Notes: generated by a model not told the origin, from the sequence alone. DNA of 64,000 bases from Vibrio splendidus (GCF_024347615.1 NZ_AP025508.1:2914001-2978000), one strand, 5' to 3'; counted from the stretch's first letter, positions 48,784 through 58,388 are shown. Numbers and translations: made by a program.

Positions 48784-49752
48784 ATGAGCAAGATCTACGA
48801 AGACAACACCCTAACGATTGGTAACACACCGCTAGTCCGCCTTAACAAAGTAAGCAAAGGCAACGTTCTAGCTAAGATTGAAGCTCGTAACCCAAGCTTC
48901 AGCGTTAAGTGTCGTATCGGTTCAAACATGATCTGGGAAGCAGAAAAAGCAGGAACTTTAAAACCAGGTATCGAGCTTGTTGAACCTACCAGTGGTAATA
49001 CAGGTGTTGCTCTTGCATTCGTAGCAGCCGCTCGCGGTTACAAGCTAACGCTAACGATGCCTGAGTCAATGAGCCTAGAGCGTCGTAAGTTGCTTAAAGC
49101 ACTAGGTGCAAACTTAGTACTGACTGAAGCACCAAAAGGCATGAACGGCGCGATAGCTAAAGCAGAAGAAATTGTCGCTTCAGACCCAGAAAAGTATCTG
49201 CTACTTCAGCAATTCAACAACCCAGCTAACCCACAAATTCACGAGAAGACAACTGGCCCTGAAATTTGGGAAGCAACAGATGGCGAAATCGATGTATTTG
49301 TCGCTGGCGTAGGTACCGGCGGTACGCTTACTGGTACAAGCCGTTACATTAAAGGCGAGAAAGGTAAAGCGATCACTTCAGTAGCGGTTGAACCAGCAGA
49401 ATCTCCAGTGATTGCACAAGCGCTTGCTGGCGAAGAAATCAAACCAGCTCCACACAAAATCCAAGGTATTGGTGCAGGCTTTATCCCTGGAAACCTAGAT
49501 TTAGACCTTATCGACCGTGTAGAGCCAGTAACTTCTGAAGAAGCGATTGAGATGGCTCAACGCCTAATGAAAGAGGAAGGTATTCTTGCGGGCATCTCAT
49601 CTGGCGCAGCGGTAGTAGCGGCGAACAGAATCGCGGAACTACCTGAATTTGCAGGAAAAACCATTGTCACCGTATTACCAAGCTCTGGCGAACGTTACCT
49701 AAGTACAGCCCTATTTGCAGGCATCTTTACGGAGAAAGAGAACCAACAATAA
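48784..49752 (+). CDS. cysK: Cysteine synthase A
   Basis: CysK makes cysteine from O-acetylserine and sulfide with PLP. The Schiff-base lysine lies in [13 protein letters not shown] near residue 42, the substrate loop is [12 protein letters not shown], and the PLP phosphate loop is [14 protein letters not shown]. At 322 residues it is normal. The ATG at 48784 has AAGGA 6 bases upstream; an upstream in-frame ATG at 48769 is less likely. It ends in a clear terminator. Confidence 0.96.
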   Translation: MSKIYEDNTLTIGNTPLVRLNKVSKGNVLAKIEARNPSFSVKCRIGSNMIWEAEKAGTLKPGIELVEPTSGNTGVALAFVAAARGYKLTLTMPESMSLERRKLLKALGANLVLTEAPKGMNGAIAKAEEIVASDPEKYLLLQQFNNPANPQIHEKTTGPEIWEATDGEIDVFVAGVGTGGTLTGTSRYIKGEKGKAITSVAVEPAESPVIAQALAGEEIKPAPHKIQGIGAGFIPGNLDLDLIDRVEPVTSEEAIEMAQRLMKEEGILAGISSGAAVVAANRIAELPEFAGKTIVTVLPSSGERYLSTALFAGIFTEKENQQ

Positions 49753-50054
49753 TATGTGGTCAAATCAATTTTTCGTCCAAAAAAGCCCCGTTTAGGGGCT
49801 TTTTTGTTGATCCCTGCCCCACCTTTGGTAATATCGGGTCTGTTTTATTTTTCGCTTCAAAATAAAAGAAGCAATAAACAAATTCTGAAAGTCATGAGTA
49901 CTCAACAAAAGACGACCATGGCTGGATAAAAATTTATAACCAGTCTAAGTTCTAACACGAACATGGCGTACTAGCCTCTAGCGCATTTGGGCTAAAGCAG
50001 TTAAGCTAATCTGGTTACAAACTTACAAAAAATAAATTAATTGGGGTATATAAA
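49753..50054. other. Gap between cysK and ptsH
   Basis: A 300-base gap with the cysK terminator and the pts promoter region. A TTCGCTTCAAAATAAAAGAAGC stretch near 49852 is symmetric but does not match a clear Cra or CRP consensus. No gene is supported. Confidence 0.5.
49779..49807 (+). terminator. Terminator of cysK
   Basis: AAAAAAGCCCC pairs with GGGGCTTTTTT, about 25 bases after the stop. Confidence 0.9.
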
Positions 50055-50312
50055 ATGTACGAGAAGCAAGTAGAAATCACAGCAGAAAACGGCCTTCACA
50101 CACGTCCAGCTGCACAGTTCGTTAAAGAAGCAAAATCTTTCGACGCTGACATCACAGTGACTTCTAACGGCAAAAGCGCTAGCGCGAAAAGCCTGTTCAA
50201 ACTACAAACTTTAGGCCTAGTAAAAGGTACTAACGTTACTATTTCAGCTGAAGGCCCTCAAGCTCAGCAAGCTGTAGACCACCTAGTTGCTCTTATGGAT
50301 CAACTACACTAA
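50055..50312 (+). CDS. ptsH: Phosphocarrier protein HPr
   Basis: HPr carries phosphate from EI to sugar-specific IIA proteins of the PTS. The active-site histidine is His15 ([19 protein letters not shown]), and Ser46 lies in [15 protein letters not shown]. At 85 residues it is the standard size. TTGGGGT precedes the start. It is followed by ptsI after a 153-base gap that contains a stable hairpin and a tandem repeat, unlike the tighter spacing in E. coli. Confidence 0.97.
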   Translation: MYEKQVEITAENGLHTRPAAQFVKEAKSFDADITVTSNGKSASAKSLFKLQTLGLVKGTNVTISAEGPQAQQAVDHLVALMDQLH

Positions 50313-50329
50313 TACAGTCTCCTTCTTTC

Positions 50330-50358
50330 AAAGCCATTTTGCACAGCAAAGTGGCTTT
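50330..50358 (+). other. Stable hairpin between ptsH and ptsI
   Basis: AAAGCCA and TGGCTTT plus TTTGC and GCAAA form a near-perfect stem around ACA, about 18 bases after the ptsH stop. There is no following T run, so it is more likely an mRNA-stabilising or processing element than a terminator. It could raise ptsH expression relative to ptsI. Confidence 0.55.
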
Positions 50359-50359
50359 G

Positions 50360-50392
50360 TTCGAAATAGATAGCAATTCGAAATAGATAGCG
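50360..50392. repeat. 17-bp tandem repeat before ptsI
   Basis: TTCGAAATAGATAGCAA occurs at 50360-50376 and again with one change at 50377-50392. It lies between the ptsH hairpin and the ptsI start. Confidence 0.75.
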
Positions 50393-50465
50393 ATAAGCGC
50401 GACATTAGTCGACGACTTAAAGTCACACATTCTCCCGTTTACAGTTGAACAACTAAGGTAAGGCT

Positions 50466-52190
50466 ATGATTTCAGGCATCCTAGCATCTCCTGGTATTGC
50501 TTTCGGTAAAGCACTACTACTTCAAGAAGATGAAATTGTCCTAAACACTCAATCTATCTCAGACGATCAAGTTGAAGCAGAAGTTCAGCGTTTTTTTGAC
50601 GCTCGTAACAAATCTTCTCAACAACTTGAAGTTGTAAAGCAAAAAGCACTTGAAACTTTTGGCGAAGAAAAAGAAGCAATCTTTGAAGGCCATATCATGC
50701 TGCTTGAAGATGAAGAGCTAGAAGAAGAGATTTTAGCACTCATCAAGAAAGACAAAATGCACGCAGACAACGCGATCTACACAGTGATCGAAGAGCAAGC
50801 TGTTGCACTTGAGTCACTTGATGATGAGTACCTAAAAGAACGTGCGACTGATATCCGTGATATCGGTACTCGCTTCGTTAAAAATGCACTAGGCATTAAC
50901 ATTGTGTCTCTAGCAGATATCAATGAACAAGTTATCCTAGTTGCTTACGACCTAACGCCATCTGAAACTGCACAAATCAACCTAGACTACGTTCTTGGTT
51001 TCGCTTGTGACATCGGCGGTCGTACATCTCATACTTCAATCATGGCACGTTCACTTGAGCTTCCAGCTATCGTTGGTACTAACGATATCACTAAGCAAGT
51101 TAAGAACGGCGACATGCTTGTGCTAGACGCGATGAACAATAAGATCATCATCAACCCTTCTGACGCTGAATTAGCAGAAGCTAAGAAAATCAAATCTGAT
51201 TTTGAAGCAGAAGCGGCTGAACTAGCAAAACTTAAAGACCTACCAGCTATCACACTTGATAACCATCAAGTAGAAGTTTGCGGCAACATCGGTACAGTTA
51301 AAGACTGTGACGGTATCCTGCGCAACGGTGGCGAAGGTGTTGGTCTGTACCGTACTGAATTCCTATTCATGGACCGTACTGCACTTCCTACTGAAGAAGA
51401 GCAATACGTTGCTTACAAAGAAGTAGCTGAAGCAATGCACGGTGAGTCAGTGATTATCCGTACTATGGATATCGGTGGCGATAAAGATCTACCATACATG
51501 GATCTTCCACAAGAGATGAACCCTTTCCTAGGCTGGCGTGCAGTACGTATCAGCTTGGATCGTCGTGAAATCTTACGTGACCAACTACGCGGCATTCTTC
51601 GTGCATCTGCACACGGTAAGCTACGTATCATGTTCCCAATGATCATTTCTATTGAAGAGATCCGTGAACTGAAAAAAGCAATCGAAGAGTACAAAGTTGA
51701 ACTTCGCGCTGAAGGTCATGCTTTCGATGAAGACATCGAAATTGGCGTAATGGTTGAGACTCCAGCAGCAGCTGCAATCGCACACCACCTTGCTAAAGAA
51801 GTGGCTTTCTTCTCTATCGGTACTAACGATCTAACGCAATACACTCTTGCAGTTGACCGTGGTAACGAGATGATTTCTCACCTTTACAACCCACTGTCTC
51901 CAGCGGTTCTTCTTGTAATCAAGCAAGTAATCGATGCTTCTCATAAAGAAGGCAAATGGACAAGTATGTGTGGCGAGCTAGCAGGCGATGAGCGTGCAAC
52001 TCTACTTCTTCTTGGTATGGGTCTAGATGAGTTCTCTATGAGCGGTATCTCTATCCCTAAAGTTAAGAAAGTAATCCGTAACTCTAACTTCGCAGAAGTT
52101 AAAGCTATGGCTGACGAAGCACTATCTCTACCTACAGCTGCAGAAATTGAAGCTTGCGTAGAAAAATTCATCGCTGAGAAAACTCAGTAA
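50466..52190 (+). CDS. ptsI: PTS enzyme I
   Basis: EI takes phosphate from PEP and passes it to HPr for all PTS sugars. The phosphorylated histidine is His189 in [13 protein letters not shown]. The PEP-binding domain carries [16 protein letters not shown], the metal-binding MVETPAAA region and the C-terminal SMCGELAGD block. At 574 residues it matches E. coli (575). TAAGGTAAGG precedes the ATG. It lies between ptsH and crr and is followed by a hairpin. Confidence 0.97.
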   Translation: MISGILASPGIAFGKALLLQEDEIVLNTQSISDDQVEAEVQRFFDARNKSSQQLEVVKQKALETFGEEKEAIFEGHIMLLEDEELEEEILALIKKDKMHADNAIYTVIEEQAVALESLDDEYLKERATDIRDIGTRFVKNALGINIVSLADINEQVILVAYDLTPSETAQINLDYVLGFACDIGGRTSHTSIMARSLELPAIVGTNDITKQVKNGDMLVLDAMNNKIIINPSDAELAEAKKIKSDFEAEAAELAKLKDLPAITLDNHQVEVCGNIGTVKDCDGILRNGGEGVGLYRTEFLFMDRTALPTEEEQYVAYKEVAEAMHGESVIIRTMDIGGDKDLPYMDLPQEMNPFLGWRAVRISLDRREILRDQLRGILRASAHGKLRIMFPMIISIEEIRELKKAIEEYKVELRAEGHAFDEDIEIGVMVETPAAAAIAHHLAKEVAFFSIGTNDLTQYTLAVDRGNEMISHLYNPLSPAVLLVIKQVIDASHKEGKWTSMCGELAGDERATLLLLGMGLDEFSMSGISIPKVKKVIRNSNFAEVKAMADEALSLPTAAEIEACVEKFIAEKTQ

Positions 52191-52210
52191 TCACCAAGAG
52201 CTTAATAAAG

Positions 52211-52236
52211 TTAGACGGCTAAAAATAGTCGTCTAA
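52211..52236 (+). terminator. Hairpin after ptsI
   Basis: TTAGACGGCT pairs with AGTCGTCTAA around AAAAAT, followed by TTTGTT. The T tract is short, so it may attenuate rather than end transcription into crr. Confidence 0.5.
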
Positions 52237-52296
52237 TTTGTTAGATTGGTATAGTATATTCTACAGAATAAAACTAAACGTTAGGAGCATGACACA

Positions 52297-52806
52297 ATGG
52301 GTCTGTTTGACAAACTGAAAAAGCTTGTATCTGATGACAGCGCTGATGCTGGTGCAATCGAAATCATCGCACCTCTTTCTGGTGAAATCGTAAACATCGA
52401 AGACGTGCCAGATGTAGTTTTCGCTGAAAAAATCGTTGGTGACGGCATCGCTATCAAACCAGCTGGCGATAAAATGGTAGCTCCAGTTAACGGTACTATC
52501 GGTAAGATCTTCGAAACTAACCACGCATTCTCTATCGAGTCTGACGACGGTGTTGAGCTTTTCGTTCACTTCGGTATCGATACTGTTGAACTTAAAGGCG
52601 AAGGCTTCACTCGTGTTGCTGAAGAAGGTCAATCTGTTAAAGCTGGTGACACTATCATCACTTTCGACCTAGCGCTTCTAGAAGAGAAAGCGAAATCTAC
52701 GCTTACTCCAGTTGTTATCTCTAACATGGACGAAATCAAGGAGCTGAACAAGCTTTCTGGTTCTGTAACTGTTGGCGAAACTCCAGTTCTTAAAGTAACT
52801 AAGTAA
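52297..52806 (+). CDS. crr: PTS glucose-specific IIA component Crr
   Basis: IIA-Glc passes phosphate to glucose-type IICB proteins and, by its phosphorylation state, controls inducer exclusion and adenylate cyclase. The two active-site histidines lie in [10 protein letters not shown] and [10 protein letters not shown] (about 76 and 91, or 75/90 without Met). At 169 residues it is normal. It is the third gene of the pts group and the probable phosphate donor for the IIA-less NagE at 16-17.7 kb. A terminator follows. Confidence 0.97.
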   Translation: MGLFDKLKKLVSDDSADAGAIEIIAPLSGEIVNIEDVPDVVFAEKIVGDGIAIKPAGDKMVAPVNGTIGKIFETNHAFSIESDDGVELFVHFGIDTVELKGEGFTRVAEEGQSVKAGDTIITFDLALLEEKAKSTLTPVVISNMDEIKELNKLSGSVTVGETPVLKVTK

Positions 52807-52830
52807 TTTCGATTACTTATCTGCTTTAAT

Positions 52831-52861
52831 TAAAACGCTACCTAAGGGTGGCGTTTTTTGT
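52831..52861 (+). terminator. Terminator of crr
   Basis: AAACGCTACC pairs with GGTGGCGTT and is followed by TTTTTG, about 25 bases after the stop. Confidence 0.8.
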
Positions 52862-53062
52862 GCCTGCTATATTTGTTCAATACCTCAGATAGGCATTACT
52901 GACTATCACACCGAAACCCTTCTCCTGGCTCCCTCAACCAATGACAACTACACTGACCGTTTATCCCCTGCTATCCGACCTGGCTTTTTACTAAACGTTG
53001 TTAAGCGCTATTCAAGGCATTTCACCTATACATCAAATTACACTTGTGAATTTTAACAAACA

Positions 53063-53192
53063 GAGATCTCTGATATCTCGTTCTACTCGATTTTGAGATG
53101 ACGACTAAAGACTTCGATTCAGGTAAACAATGGATCAATACCGCCTATAGTCGTCATTCCCTAAGTGAGGAACGAACGTGATAGGGAATCTC
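53063..53192. repeat. Second inverted pair of the 41-bp dispersed repeat
   Basis: Two 41-bp arms, 53063-53103 and 53152-53192, lie in opposite orientation with a 48-base spacer; each arm has the CGTCAT and ATCTC ends, here with CGTCAT facing inward. GACGACTA and TAGTCGTC at the inner borders extend the pairing. The right arm is close to the 6746-6786 arm; the left arm is more divergent. Confidence 0.7.
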
Positions 53193-53249
53193 GCTTTTGC
53201 GTCTGCTTACCAGCACTGCACTTTTCCAAATACACCTTCGCCAAATTGC

Positions 53250-53282
53250 AGGCAATAAAAAACCCAGCCGAAGCTGGGTCTG
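53250..53282 (-). terminator. Terminator of the crr-side flagellin
   Basis: ACCCAGC pairs with GCTGGGT around CGAA. On the minus strand the stem is followed by TTTTTTATTG. It lies about 100 bases past the stop codon. Confidence 0.85.
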
Positions 53283-53381
53283 TTTAGCGCTCATCTCTCA
53301 CCACGAGCTAATTTGTGGAAGCCTTACGTTAACACTTATGATTCAATAACGCTTAATAAGTCAACGTGGCTTTTTAATCGA

Positions 53382-54515
53382 TTAACCTAGTAGGCTAAGT
53401 GCCGAGTTCGGAGCTTGCTTCGCTTGAGCAAGAATCGAGCTTGAAGCTTGAGAAAGGATTTGAGACTTAGTCATCTGAGTCGTTTCTTTCGCGAAGTCGG
53501 TATCTTTAATACGGCTCTTAGATGCGTTAACGTTCTCGTTAATGTTGTCTAAGTTGCTGATAGCGTGGTCGAAACGGTTTTGGAAAGCACCCAGTTCAGC
53601 ACGGTGGCTATCTACATACTTAAGTGCCGCATCGATAACTGCAACAGATTCTTGTGCCCCGCCAACTGATGTTACGTCGATAGTATCAACCGTTACATCT
53701 TTGCCTGGTTGCATGCCTAGTTCGCCAGCAAGGCTGCCAGAGAATGCTACTTCGCCTTCAACTTTATTGTTACCAGTAAACATTTGCAGCTTACCGTCTT
53801 CAGTTACAGACGCTTTAACAGAATCTTGTTGACCGTTGATGTACGTTGCTAGCTCTTCGATGTCGTCGCCCGCTTTCGCAGACACATCGATTTCTTGTGC
53901 TTGGCCGAAGTTATCAGTGAACGACATTTTTAGGTCGTTTGCGCCAGCTTGAACGTTCCAGTCTTTGTCTTTTGCGTTCTCAGTTTGGTAGCTCTTACCA
54001 CCCATCTGAGCGTTATCAGAGCGCATGTCTTTCAGTTGAAGCATTACCGCTTCACCGTTGTCCGCACCGATTTGGAATGATTTAGTACCGTGAGTACCGT
54101 TAAGCAGCTTGTTACCACCAAAAGACGTCGTTTCCGCAATACGGTTTAGTTCGTCGTTCAGTGCTGTTACTTCTTCTTGAATCGCTACACGCTCAGATTT
54201 TGAGTTTGAGCCGTTTGAAGATTGTAGAGACAAATCACGCATACGTTGCAGGATGTTCGTTGTCTCGTTCATTGCACCTTCAGCAGTTTGTGCAATAGAG
54301 ATACCGTCGTTCGCGTTACGTACAGCAACATCAAGACCACGACTCTGAACGTTCAAACGGTTCGATATTTGTAGGCCCGCAGCGTCATCTTTCGCGCTGT
54401 TGATTTTAGAGCCTGAAGCTAGACGCTCCATTGATGTTTGTTGTGCGCTGTTTGCATTGTTTAGGTAACGTTGCGCTGTCATCGCTGAAACGTTTGTATT
54501 TACATTCACTGCCAT
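53382..54515 (-). CDS. Flagellin (sigma-28 class, crr-side copy)
   Basis: A polar flagellar filament subunit. The conserved N-terminal region begins [20 protein letters not shown], includes [20 protein letters not shown], and the conserved C terminus ends [20 protein letters not shown] followed by ALSLLG. The central part is variable. The ATG at 54515 has TTGGAGA about 8 bases upstream; the frame is open to 54572 but the extra residues are not flagellin. The 377-residue length equals the neighbouring flagellin. A sigma-28 promoter is about 90 bases upstream. Which of the several Vibrio fla genes it is cannot be decided. Confidence 0.95.
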   Translation of the reverse strand: MAVNVNTNVSAMTAQRYLNNANSAQQTSMERLASGSKINSAKDDAAGLQISNRLNVQSRGLDVAVRNANDGISIAQTAEGAMNETTNILQRMRDLSLQSSNGSNSKSERVAIQEEVTALNDELNRIAETTSFGGNKLLNGTHGTKSFQIGADNGEAVMLQLKDMRSDNAQMGGKSYQTENAKDKDWNVQAGANDLKMSFTDNFGQAQEIDVSAKAGDDIEELATYINGQQDSVKASVTEDGKLQMFTGNNKVEGEVAFSGSLAGELGMQPGKDVTVDTIDVTSVGGAQESVAVIDAALKYVDSHRAELGAFQNRFDHAISNLDNINENVNASKSRIKDTDFAKETTQMTKSQILSQASSSILAQAKQAPNSALSLLG

Positions 54516-54812
54516 GGTGACTTCTCCAATTGATTTTCCGGTATAGCGGTTTCCGACGTCTCGGAAAACCAAGTAGTTATCTCTAAGTTACTATTAATAA
54601 CGGCGTGAATGCTGAAACCTTTAGGAAAAAAACAACAAAATTAACGAAATAGAGAGAAAGGGGAAGAAAGCGTGACTGGCAGTAAAATTATCAAAAAAAG
54701 ATGAGAAAAACGCTAAAGTTGTCGCTAAGTCGGTCGAGCGAAAAGTTGTATTTTAATTAACCAAAGGGCTTTAATTAACCTAGAGCACCTTTATAAGATT
54801 AGGCTTAATTTA
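54516..54812. other. Gap between the two flagellin genes
   Basis: About 300 bases with the sigma-28 promoter of the crr-side flagellin at 54596-54623. The AT-rich portion near 54770 has weakly symmetric sequence that may terminate the upstream flagellin, but no clear T-tailed hairpin is seen. Confidence 0.5.
54596..54623 (-). promoter_or_regulatory. Sigma-28 (FliA) promoter of the crr-side flagellin
   Basis: On the minus strand, TAAAG is followed after 14 bases by GCCGTTATT. This matches the FliA consensus TAAAG-N(14-15)-GCCGATAA with few changes. It lies about 85 bases before the flagellin ATG. Confidence 0.75.
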
Positions 54813-55946
54813 TTAGCCCAGCAGCGTTAAAGCTAAATTGGGCGCTTGCTTAGCTTGAGCCAAAATAGTGGTACTGACTTGTTGCAGTATTTGTTGCTTA
54901 AGCATTTGAGTGGTTTCTTTGGCGTAGTCGGTATCTTTGATTCGGCTGTTGGATGTCGCCAAGTTCTCATGAACGTTTTCAAGGTTATTGATGGCATGGT
55001 CAAAACGATTTTGCATCGCGCCTAATTCGGAACGATGACTATCTACGTACTTCATCGCTGTATCCAAAATAGAGACAGCACGCTGCGCGCCACCTACATC
55101 AGTGACATTGATGTCATCGACTGATTCGTAATAACCCGCCGACATCGAAAGTTCACTGGCTAACGAACCTGAGAAAGAGATCGTGCCTGCGGTGTCTTCG
55201 CCAGACATATAGATCTGAAGCTGCCCTTCATCATTGACGGAAGCAGAGACGAAATCCGTTTGACCATTAATATAGGTCGCCAACTCTTCAATATCATCAC
55301 CTGCTTTAGCATTAATGGTGATCTCTTGTGGCTGACCAGAACGGTCAGTAAACGACATTGTCATATCATTCTGATCGGGCGTCACTTCCCATGAATCACT
55401 TGCCATGCCATTGGCGACATAGCTAAAACCACCCATATTGATGTCATCGGTACGCATGTTTTTCAAACCTATCTGCACCGCTTCACCAGAACTGCCACCG
55501 ATTTGAAATGAAGAACTACCAAAGCTACCGTTAAGGAGTTTTTTACCACCAAACGAGGTGGTTTCAGCAATTCGATTCAACTCATCATTTAAGGCGGCCA
55601 CTTCTTCTTGAATAGCGGTCCTTTCCGACTGGCTATTCGAGCCATTACTCGCCTGCAGTGACAAATCTCGCATACGCTGCATGATATTGGTGGTTTCATT
55701 CATCGCTCCTTCTGCTGTCTGCATAATGGAGATACCATCGTTAGCATTACGAACAGCAACATCAATGCCACTCATCTGTGCTTCTAATCGATTCGAGATT
55801 TGTAAGCCAGCCGCATCGTCTTTTGCACTATTAATACGGCTCCCTGAAGCTAAGCGCTCCAAAGATTGATTCAGCATGTTATTAGCATTAGAGAGGTTTC
55901 TCTGAGCGACTAAAGCTGAGACATTTGTATTAACAGTTATAGCCAT
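54813..55946 (-). CDS. Flagellin (sigma-28 class, peroxidase-side copy)
   Basis: A second filament subunit, paralogous to the adjacent one. It begins [20 protein letters not shown], has [20 protein letters not shown], and ends [20 protein letters not shown] followed by G. It is also 377 residues. The N- and C-terminal thirds are strongly similar to the neighbour and the central third has diverged (for example [19 protein letters not shown]). The ATG at 55946 follows GAAGG. A sigma-28 promoter lies about 45 bases upstream. Tandem flagellin genes with separate promoters are usual in vibrios, where they fine-tune the filament. Confidence 0.94.
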   Translation of the reverse strand: MAITVNTNVSALVAQRNLSNANNMLNQSLERLASGSRINSAKDDAAGLQISNRLEAQMSGIDVAVRNANDGISIMQTAEGAMNETTNIMQRMRDLSLQASNGSNSQSERTAIQEEVAALNDELNRIAETTSFGGKKLLNGSFGSSSFQIGGSSGEAVQIGLKNMRTDDINMGGFSYVANGMASDSWEVTPDQNDMTMSFTDRSGQPQEITINAKAGDDIEELATYINGQTDFVSASVNDEGQLQIYMSGEDTAGTISFSGSLASELSMSAGYYESVDDINVTDVGGAQRAVSILDTAMKYVDSHRSELGAMQNRFDHAINNLENVHENLATSNSRIKDTDYAKETTQMLKQQILQQVSTTILAQAKQAPNLALTLLG

Positions 55947-55991
55947 AGACCTTCACTTACAAAAATATGAATAAAACTCACGATTGCTCTT

Positions 55992-56018
55992 ATATCGACC
56001 AGTTCATCTAAAGCTTTA
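55992..56018 (-). promoter_or_regulatory. Sigma-28 (FliA) promoter of the peroxidase-side flagellin
   Basis: On the minus strand, TAAAG is followed after 14 bases by GTCGATAT, close to the FliA consensus. The -35 element abuts the terminator of the upstream peroxidase gene. Confidence 0.7.
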
Positions 56019-56045
56019 ATAAAAAAAGGAGCCCTGAGGCTCCCG
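56019..56045 (-). terminator. Terminator of the Dyp-type peroxidase gene
   Basis: GGAGCC pairs with GGCTCC around CTGA. On the minus strand the stem is followed by TTTTTTTATT, directly before the sigma-28 promoter. Confidence 0.8.
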
Positions 56046-56068
56046 TTCTTTACTGCATACGAGGTGAT

Positions 56069-56992
56069 TTACTTAATCGTTAATGCACTCAACATGTCAG
56101 TCGAAGGCGCAAAGTAGTAAGCGCCTGTCACTGCTTTAGTAAAGCGAAGCAGTTGGTCTGTTTTACCATCTGTTACGCCGTACATGCTCTCTAGCATCGC
56201 ATCGAAGTTATGACGAACATTACAGTAAGCAATGAACAGTAAGCCGTGATCGCCCGTAGCGGTACCGTAAGGTAGGCTGTGACGAACAATCTTAAGACCC
56301 TTGCCTTCTTCTTTGATATCTACGCGACCAACGTGAGACGCCGCTGGAACATCATCTAGCTCGATAGAGTCCGGTTTAGTGCGGCCAACCACTTTCTCTT
56401 GTGCTGAGACATTCAATCGATTCCAAGCTGGCAGGTTGTGCACAAAACGCTGCACCATCACATAACTACCACCAGCGAATTCACCTTCAGGAACAATCGC
56501 TACTTCAGCGCGCTGTGCGTCTTTTGGGTTTTCAGTGCCATCAACGAAATCAGTCATGTCACGAGAATCTAGGAAGCGGTAACCGTAGGTTTCATCAACT
56601 ACTTCAACGTCCACAGCTACTTCAGATAACAATTTACGTAAGATAAAGAAGTGCAGGTCATGTCGATTTGAATGGCAGTGAATCAGAACATCAGACAATG
56701 TGCTCGGTGCAGTGACATCACCTTCACCAAGCGCAGGGAAATCAATCAAATCAGAGGGAGCAGCTTGCTCGAACTTATCCCAAAAAGCTTTTGAAAACGC
56801 AACCGATGCCGTTAAGTTTGCGTCTGGTTGAGTTTGGTTTAGTTCGTCGATTAAACTCGGAAGCTTTTGAAGTTCCGCTAATACGTTAGCAGCGTTCTCA
56901 TTCACTTTTAGTTGAACATAAAGAGCGAAAGGCCCTGCTTCTGGCAAGATAGCACTTTGAATTTTAGGCTGCTCATTTGAGGTGTTAAGCAT
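56069..56992 (-). CDS. Dyp-type peroxidase (YfeX-like)
   Basis: This is a heme-binding Dyp-type peroxidase. The family signature FVDGTENPKDAQRAEVAIV is near residue 150 (GxxDG-type with the catalytic Asp). The proximal histidine lies in VHNLPAWNRL or the ADHVGRVD-like ASHVGRVDIK segment, and GLLFIAYCNVRHNFDAML is a conserved C-terminal block. At 307 residues it matches E. coli YfeX (299). No signal peptide is visible, so it is probably cytoplasmic. Its downstream neighbour in gene order, DUF2919, is also beside yfeX in E. coli as yfeZ. Confidence 0.9.
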   Translation of the reverse strand: MLNTSNEQPKIQSAILPEAGPFALYVQLKVNENAANVLAELQKLPSLIDELNQTQPDANLTASVAFSKAFWDKFEQAAPSDLIDFPALGEGDVTAPSTLSDVLIHCHSNRHDLHFFILRKLLSEVAVDVEVVDETYGYRFLDSRDMTDFVDGTENPKDAQRAEVAIVPEGEFAGGSYVMVQRFVHNLPAWNRLNVSAQEKVVGRTKPDSIELDDVPAASHVGRVDIKEEGKGLKIVRHSLPYGTATGDHGLLFIAYCNVRHNFDAMLESMYGVTDGKTDQLLRFTKAVTGAYYFAPSTDMLSALTIK

Positions 56993-57057
56993 AGATTAAT
57001 CCTTTCATTTTTAGCTTCTAAGTATAATTGTGAATGGGGCAAATGTTTTGATGAAAA

Positions 57058-57534
57058 TCAGTCTTCGTGCTCAACCACTTTAAAGCAATCCCTAGCGGCA
57101 TGGCTATTGGTTAGATAAAGCGCTAACCATAGGAGCAACAATAGGGTGATAGCATTAGACCAACGGAACCATCCGTTATCTAAATAGATTAAATAAAGTG
57201 TATGGGTTCCTTGTGCCAAGATAGCCATCATGGAGACCCAACGTCCCCATGAAACCACTTTATTAAGGCGCTTTCTATCTGGTGATCTGAGTCCAAACAA
57301 CCACATGAGTAACAAGCTCGGAATACTCAATGCAATCCCAACATAAAACATTTGATGATCTGGATAGATGATTTCGAGGATATCAGTGCCCGACTCTCGG
57401 CTTGCACCTGCAACAATGAAAACGACCAAAGCTTTCGCCAGAAATAGCCAACCTAACCATAATAGGATTGGGGCTTTTAAAAAGCCGTGCTTGTCGTATT
57501 GTTCTATGGAGTACCGCACAAATCTCACTTTCAC
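57058..57534 (-). CDS. DUF2919 membrane protein (YfeZ-like)
   Basis: The 158-residue protein has four hydrophobic segments (about 22-42, 62-82, 95-113 and 126-144). The segment VVFIVAGASRESGTDILEII followed by YPDHQMFYVG is the DUF2919/YfeZ hallmark as I recall it. Function is unknown. It lies upstream of the Dyp-type peroxidase on the same strand with a 65-base gap, and the same pair occurs in E. coli (yfeX, yfeZ). This suggests a shared envelope or heme-related context, which is inference. Confidence 0.82.
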   Translation of the reverse strand: MKVRFVRYSIEQYDKHGFLKAPILLWLGWLFLAKALVVFIVAGASRESGTDILEIIYPDHQMFYVGIALSIPSLLLMWLFGLRSPDRKRLNKVVSWGRWVSMMAILAQGTHTLYLIYLDNGWFRWSNAITLLLLLWLALYLTNSHAARDCFKVVEHED

Positions 57535-57628
57535 TTATTTTCAAACCAACACTTTAACGCAAATCATTCATACTTAACTAGGTTTGCGTTATCTTATTGG
57601 TTAATCCGTTTTAATTATCGAACTCAGT

Positions 57629-57973
57629 ATGAAAAAGAAAACTAATACACCATCTGTTGAATCTCAACAAGAAGCACTGAAGATAGCCAAAGCGACGCAA
57701 AAGCCAGCTCAAACCAAAGAACAAACCAAGTTGATTGCTCAAGGTATCGAGAAAGGCATCGCACTCTATAAAAAGCAGCAGAAAGAACGTGGCCGCCAAG
57801 CCGATAAAGCTAAAAAGCGCGTACAAAAAGAGAAGCAGACTCTACAAGCGAACCAAGACCAAGAACAGAATGTCTACTCGAATAATGAAACAACATCAAA
57901 TCACGCCAGTAAATTGCCGTGGTTATTATTGTTCGCAAGCTGGATAGGTTTCGCGATTTATTTGATGAAATAA
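57629..57973 (+). CDS. DUF2956 protein, Lys/Gln-rich with C-terminal membrane helix
   Basis: The 114-residue product matches DUF2956: PSVESQQEALKIAKATQKP and TKEQTKLIAQGIEKGIALYK form the conserved N-terminal block. A highly charged Lys/Gln/Arg helical stretch follows to about residue 80, and one membrane helix (about 96-113, LPWLLLFASWIGFAIYLM) ends the protein. Such a C-terminal anchor suggests a cytoplasmic tail-anchored protein. No function is known. It is divergent from the DUF2919 gene and is followed 12 bases later by the DUF4156 lipoprotein gene. Confidence 0.8.
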   Translation: MKKKTNTPSVESQQEALKIAKATQKPAQTKEQTKLIAQGIEKGIALYKKQQKERGRQADKAKKRVQKEKQTLQANQDQEQNVYSNNETTSNHASKLPWLLLFASWIGFAIYLMK

Positions 57974-57985
57974 CAGGATAAGCGT

Positions 57986-58318
57986 ATGAAAAAGGAATTA
58001 ATCGCTTTGGCTATGAGTAGCGTGTTACTCGGTTGCACGACACCGACATCAACGCCTCATAGCGAAGCTGCCAACGTGCAAATGGATTACCATGGCGTGA
58101 TTAATATCGATAAATGTCAGTATAAAGGGGAAGTCACTGGCAGCGAGGGCCATTGGTATAGTTACCTGTTTTACCCAAATGACACCTTGATTCAGGGCGC
58201 GATGAATGAGCTCAAGTCAAATACGATTGAGTTAGGTGCAGATACCGTGATATTTACACTTCCCCAAGACTTTTCCACTTCCGTGACTATGTTGGGCACT
58301 GCCTATCTGTGTAAGTAG
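57986..58318 (+). CDS. DUF4156 family lipoprotein
   Basis: A lipoprotein signal peptide with lipobox LLGC (cysteine near residue 17) begins this 110-residue protein. The mature part has NIDKCQYKGEVTGSEGHWYS followed by ELKSNTIELGADTVIF, the pattern of DUF4156 (YjeI/RcsF-fold-like) lipoproteins, with paired cysteines at the two ends of the domain. Function is unknown. It follows the DUF2956 gene by 12 bases. The stop codon lies inside the first copy of a 19-bp tandem repeat. Confidence 0.8.
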   Translation: MKKELIALAMSSVLLGCTTPTSTPHSEAANVQMDYHGVINIDKCQYKGEVTGSEGHWYSYLFYPNDTLIQGAMNELKSNTIELGADTVIFTLPQDFSTSVTMLGTAYLCK

Positions 58319-58345
58319 GTAGAAACTGTGTAAGTAGGTAGAAAC
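58307..58345. repeat. 19-bp tandem repeat spanning the DUF4156 stop codon
   Basis: CTGTGTAAGTAGGTAGAAA occurs at 58307-58325 and again, perfectly, at 58326-58344. The first copy contains the last codons and stop of the DUF4156 gene. Confidence 0.85.
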
Positions 58346-58388
58346 ATAGTTAGATAGCTCAGCGCTCAAATGAGCGAGATGCTACCTC

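Larger units (their letters stand above)
52807..53381. other. Gap between crr and the first flagellin
   Basis: 575 non-coding bases. It holds the crr terminator, an inverted pair of the 41-bp repeat (53063-53192) and the flagellin terminator (53250-53282). No gene is supported. Confidence 0.65.
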
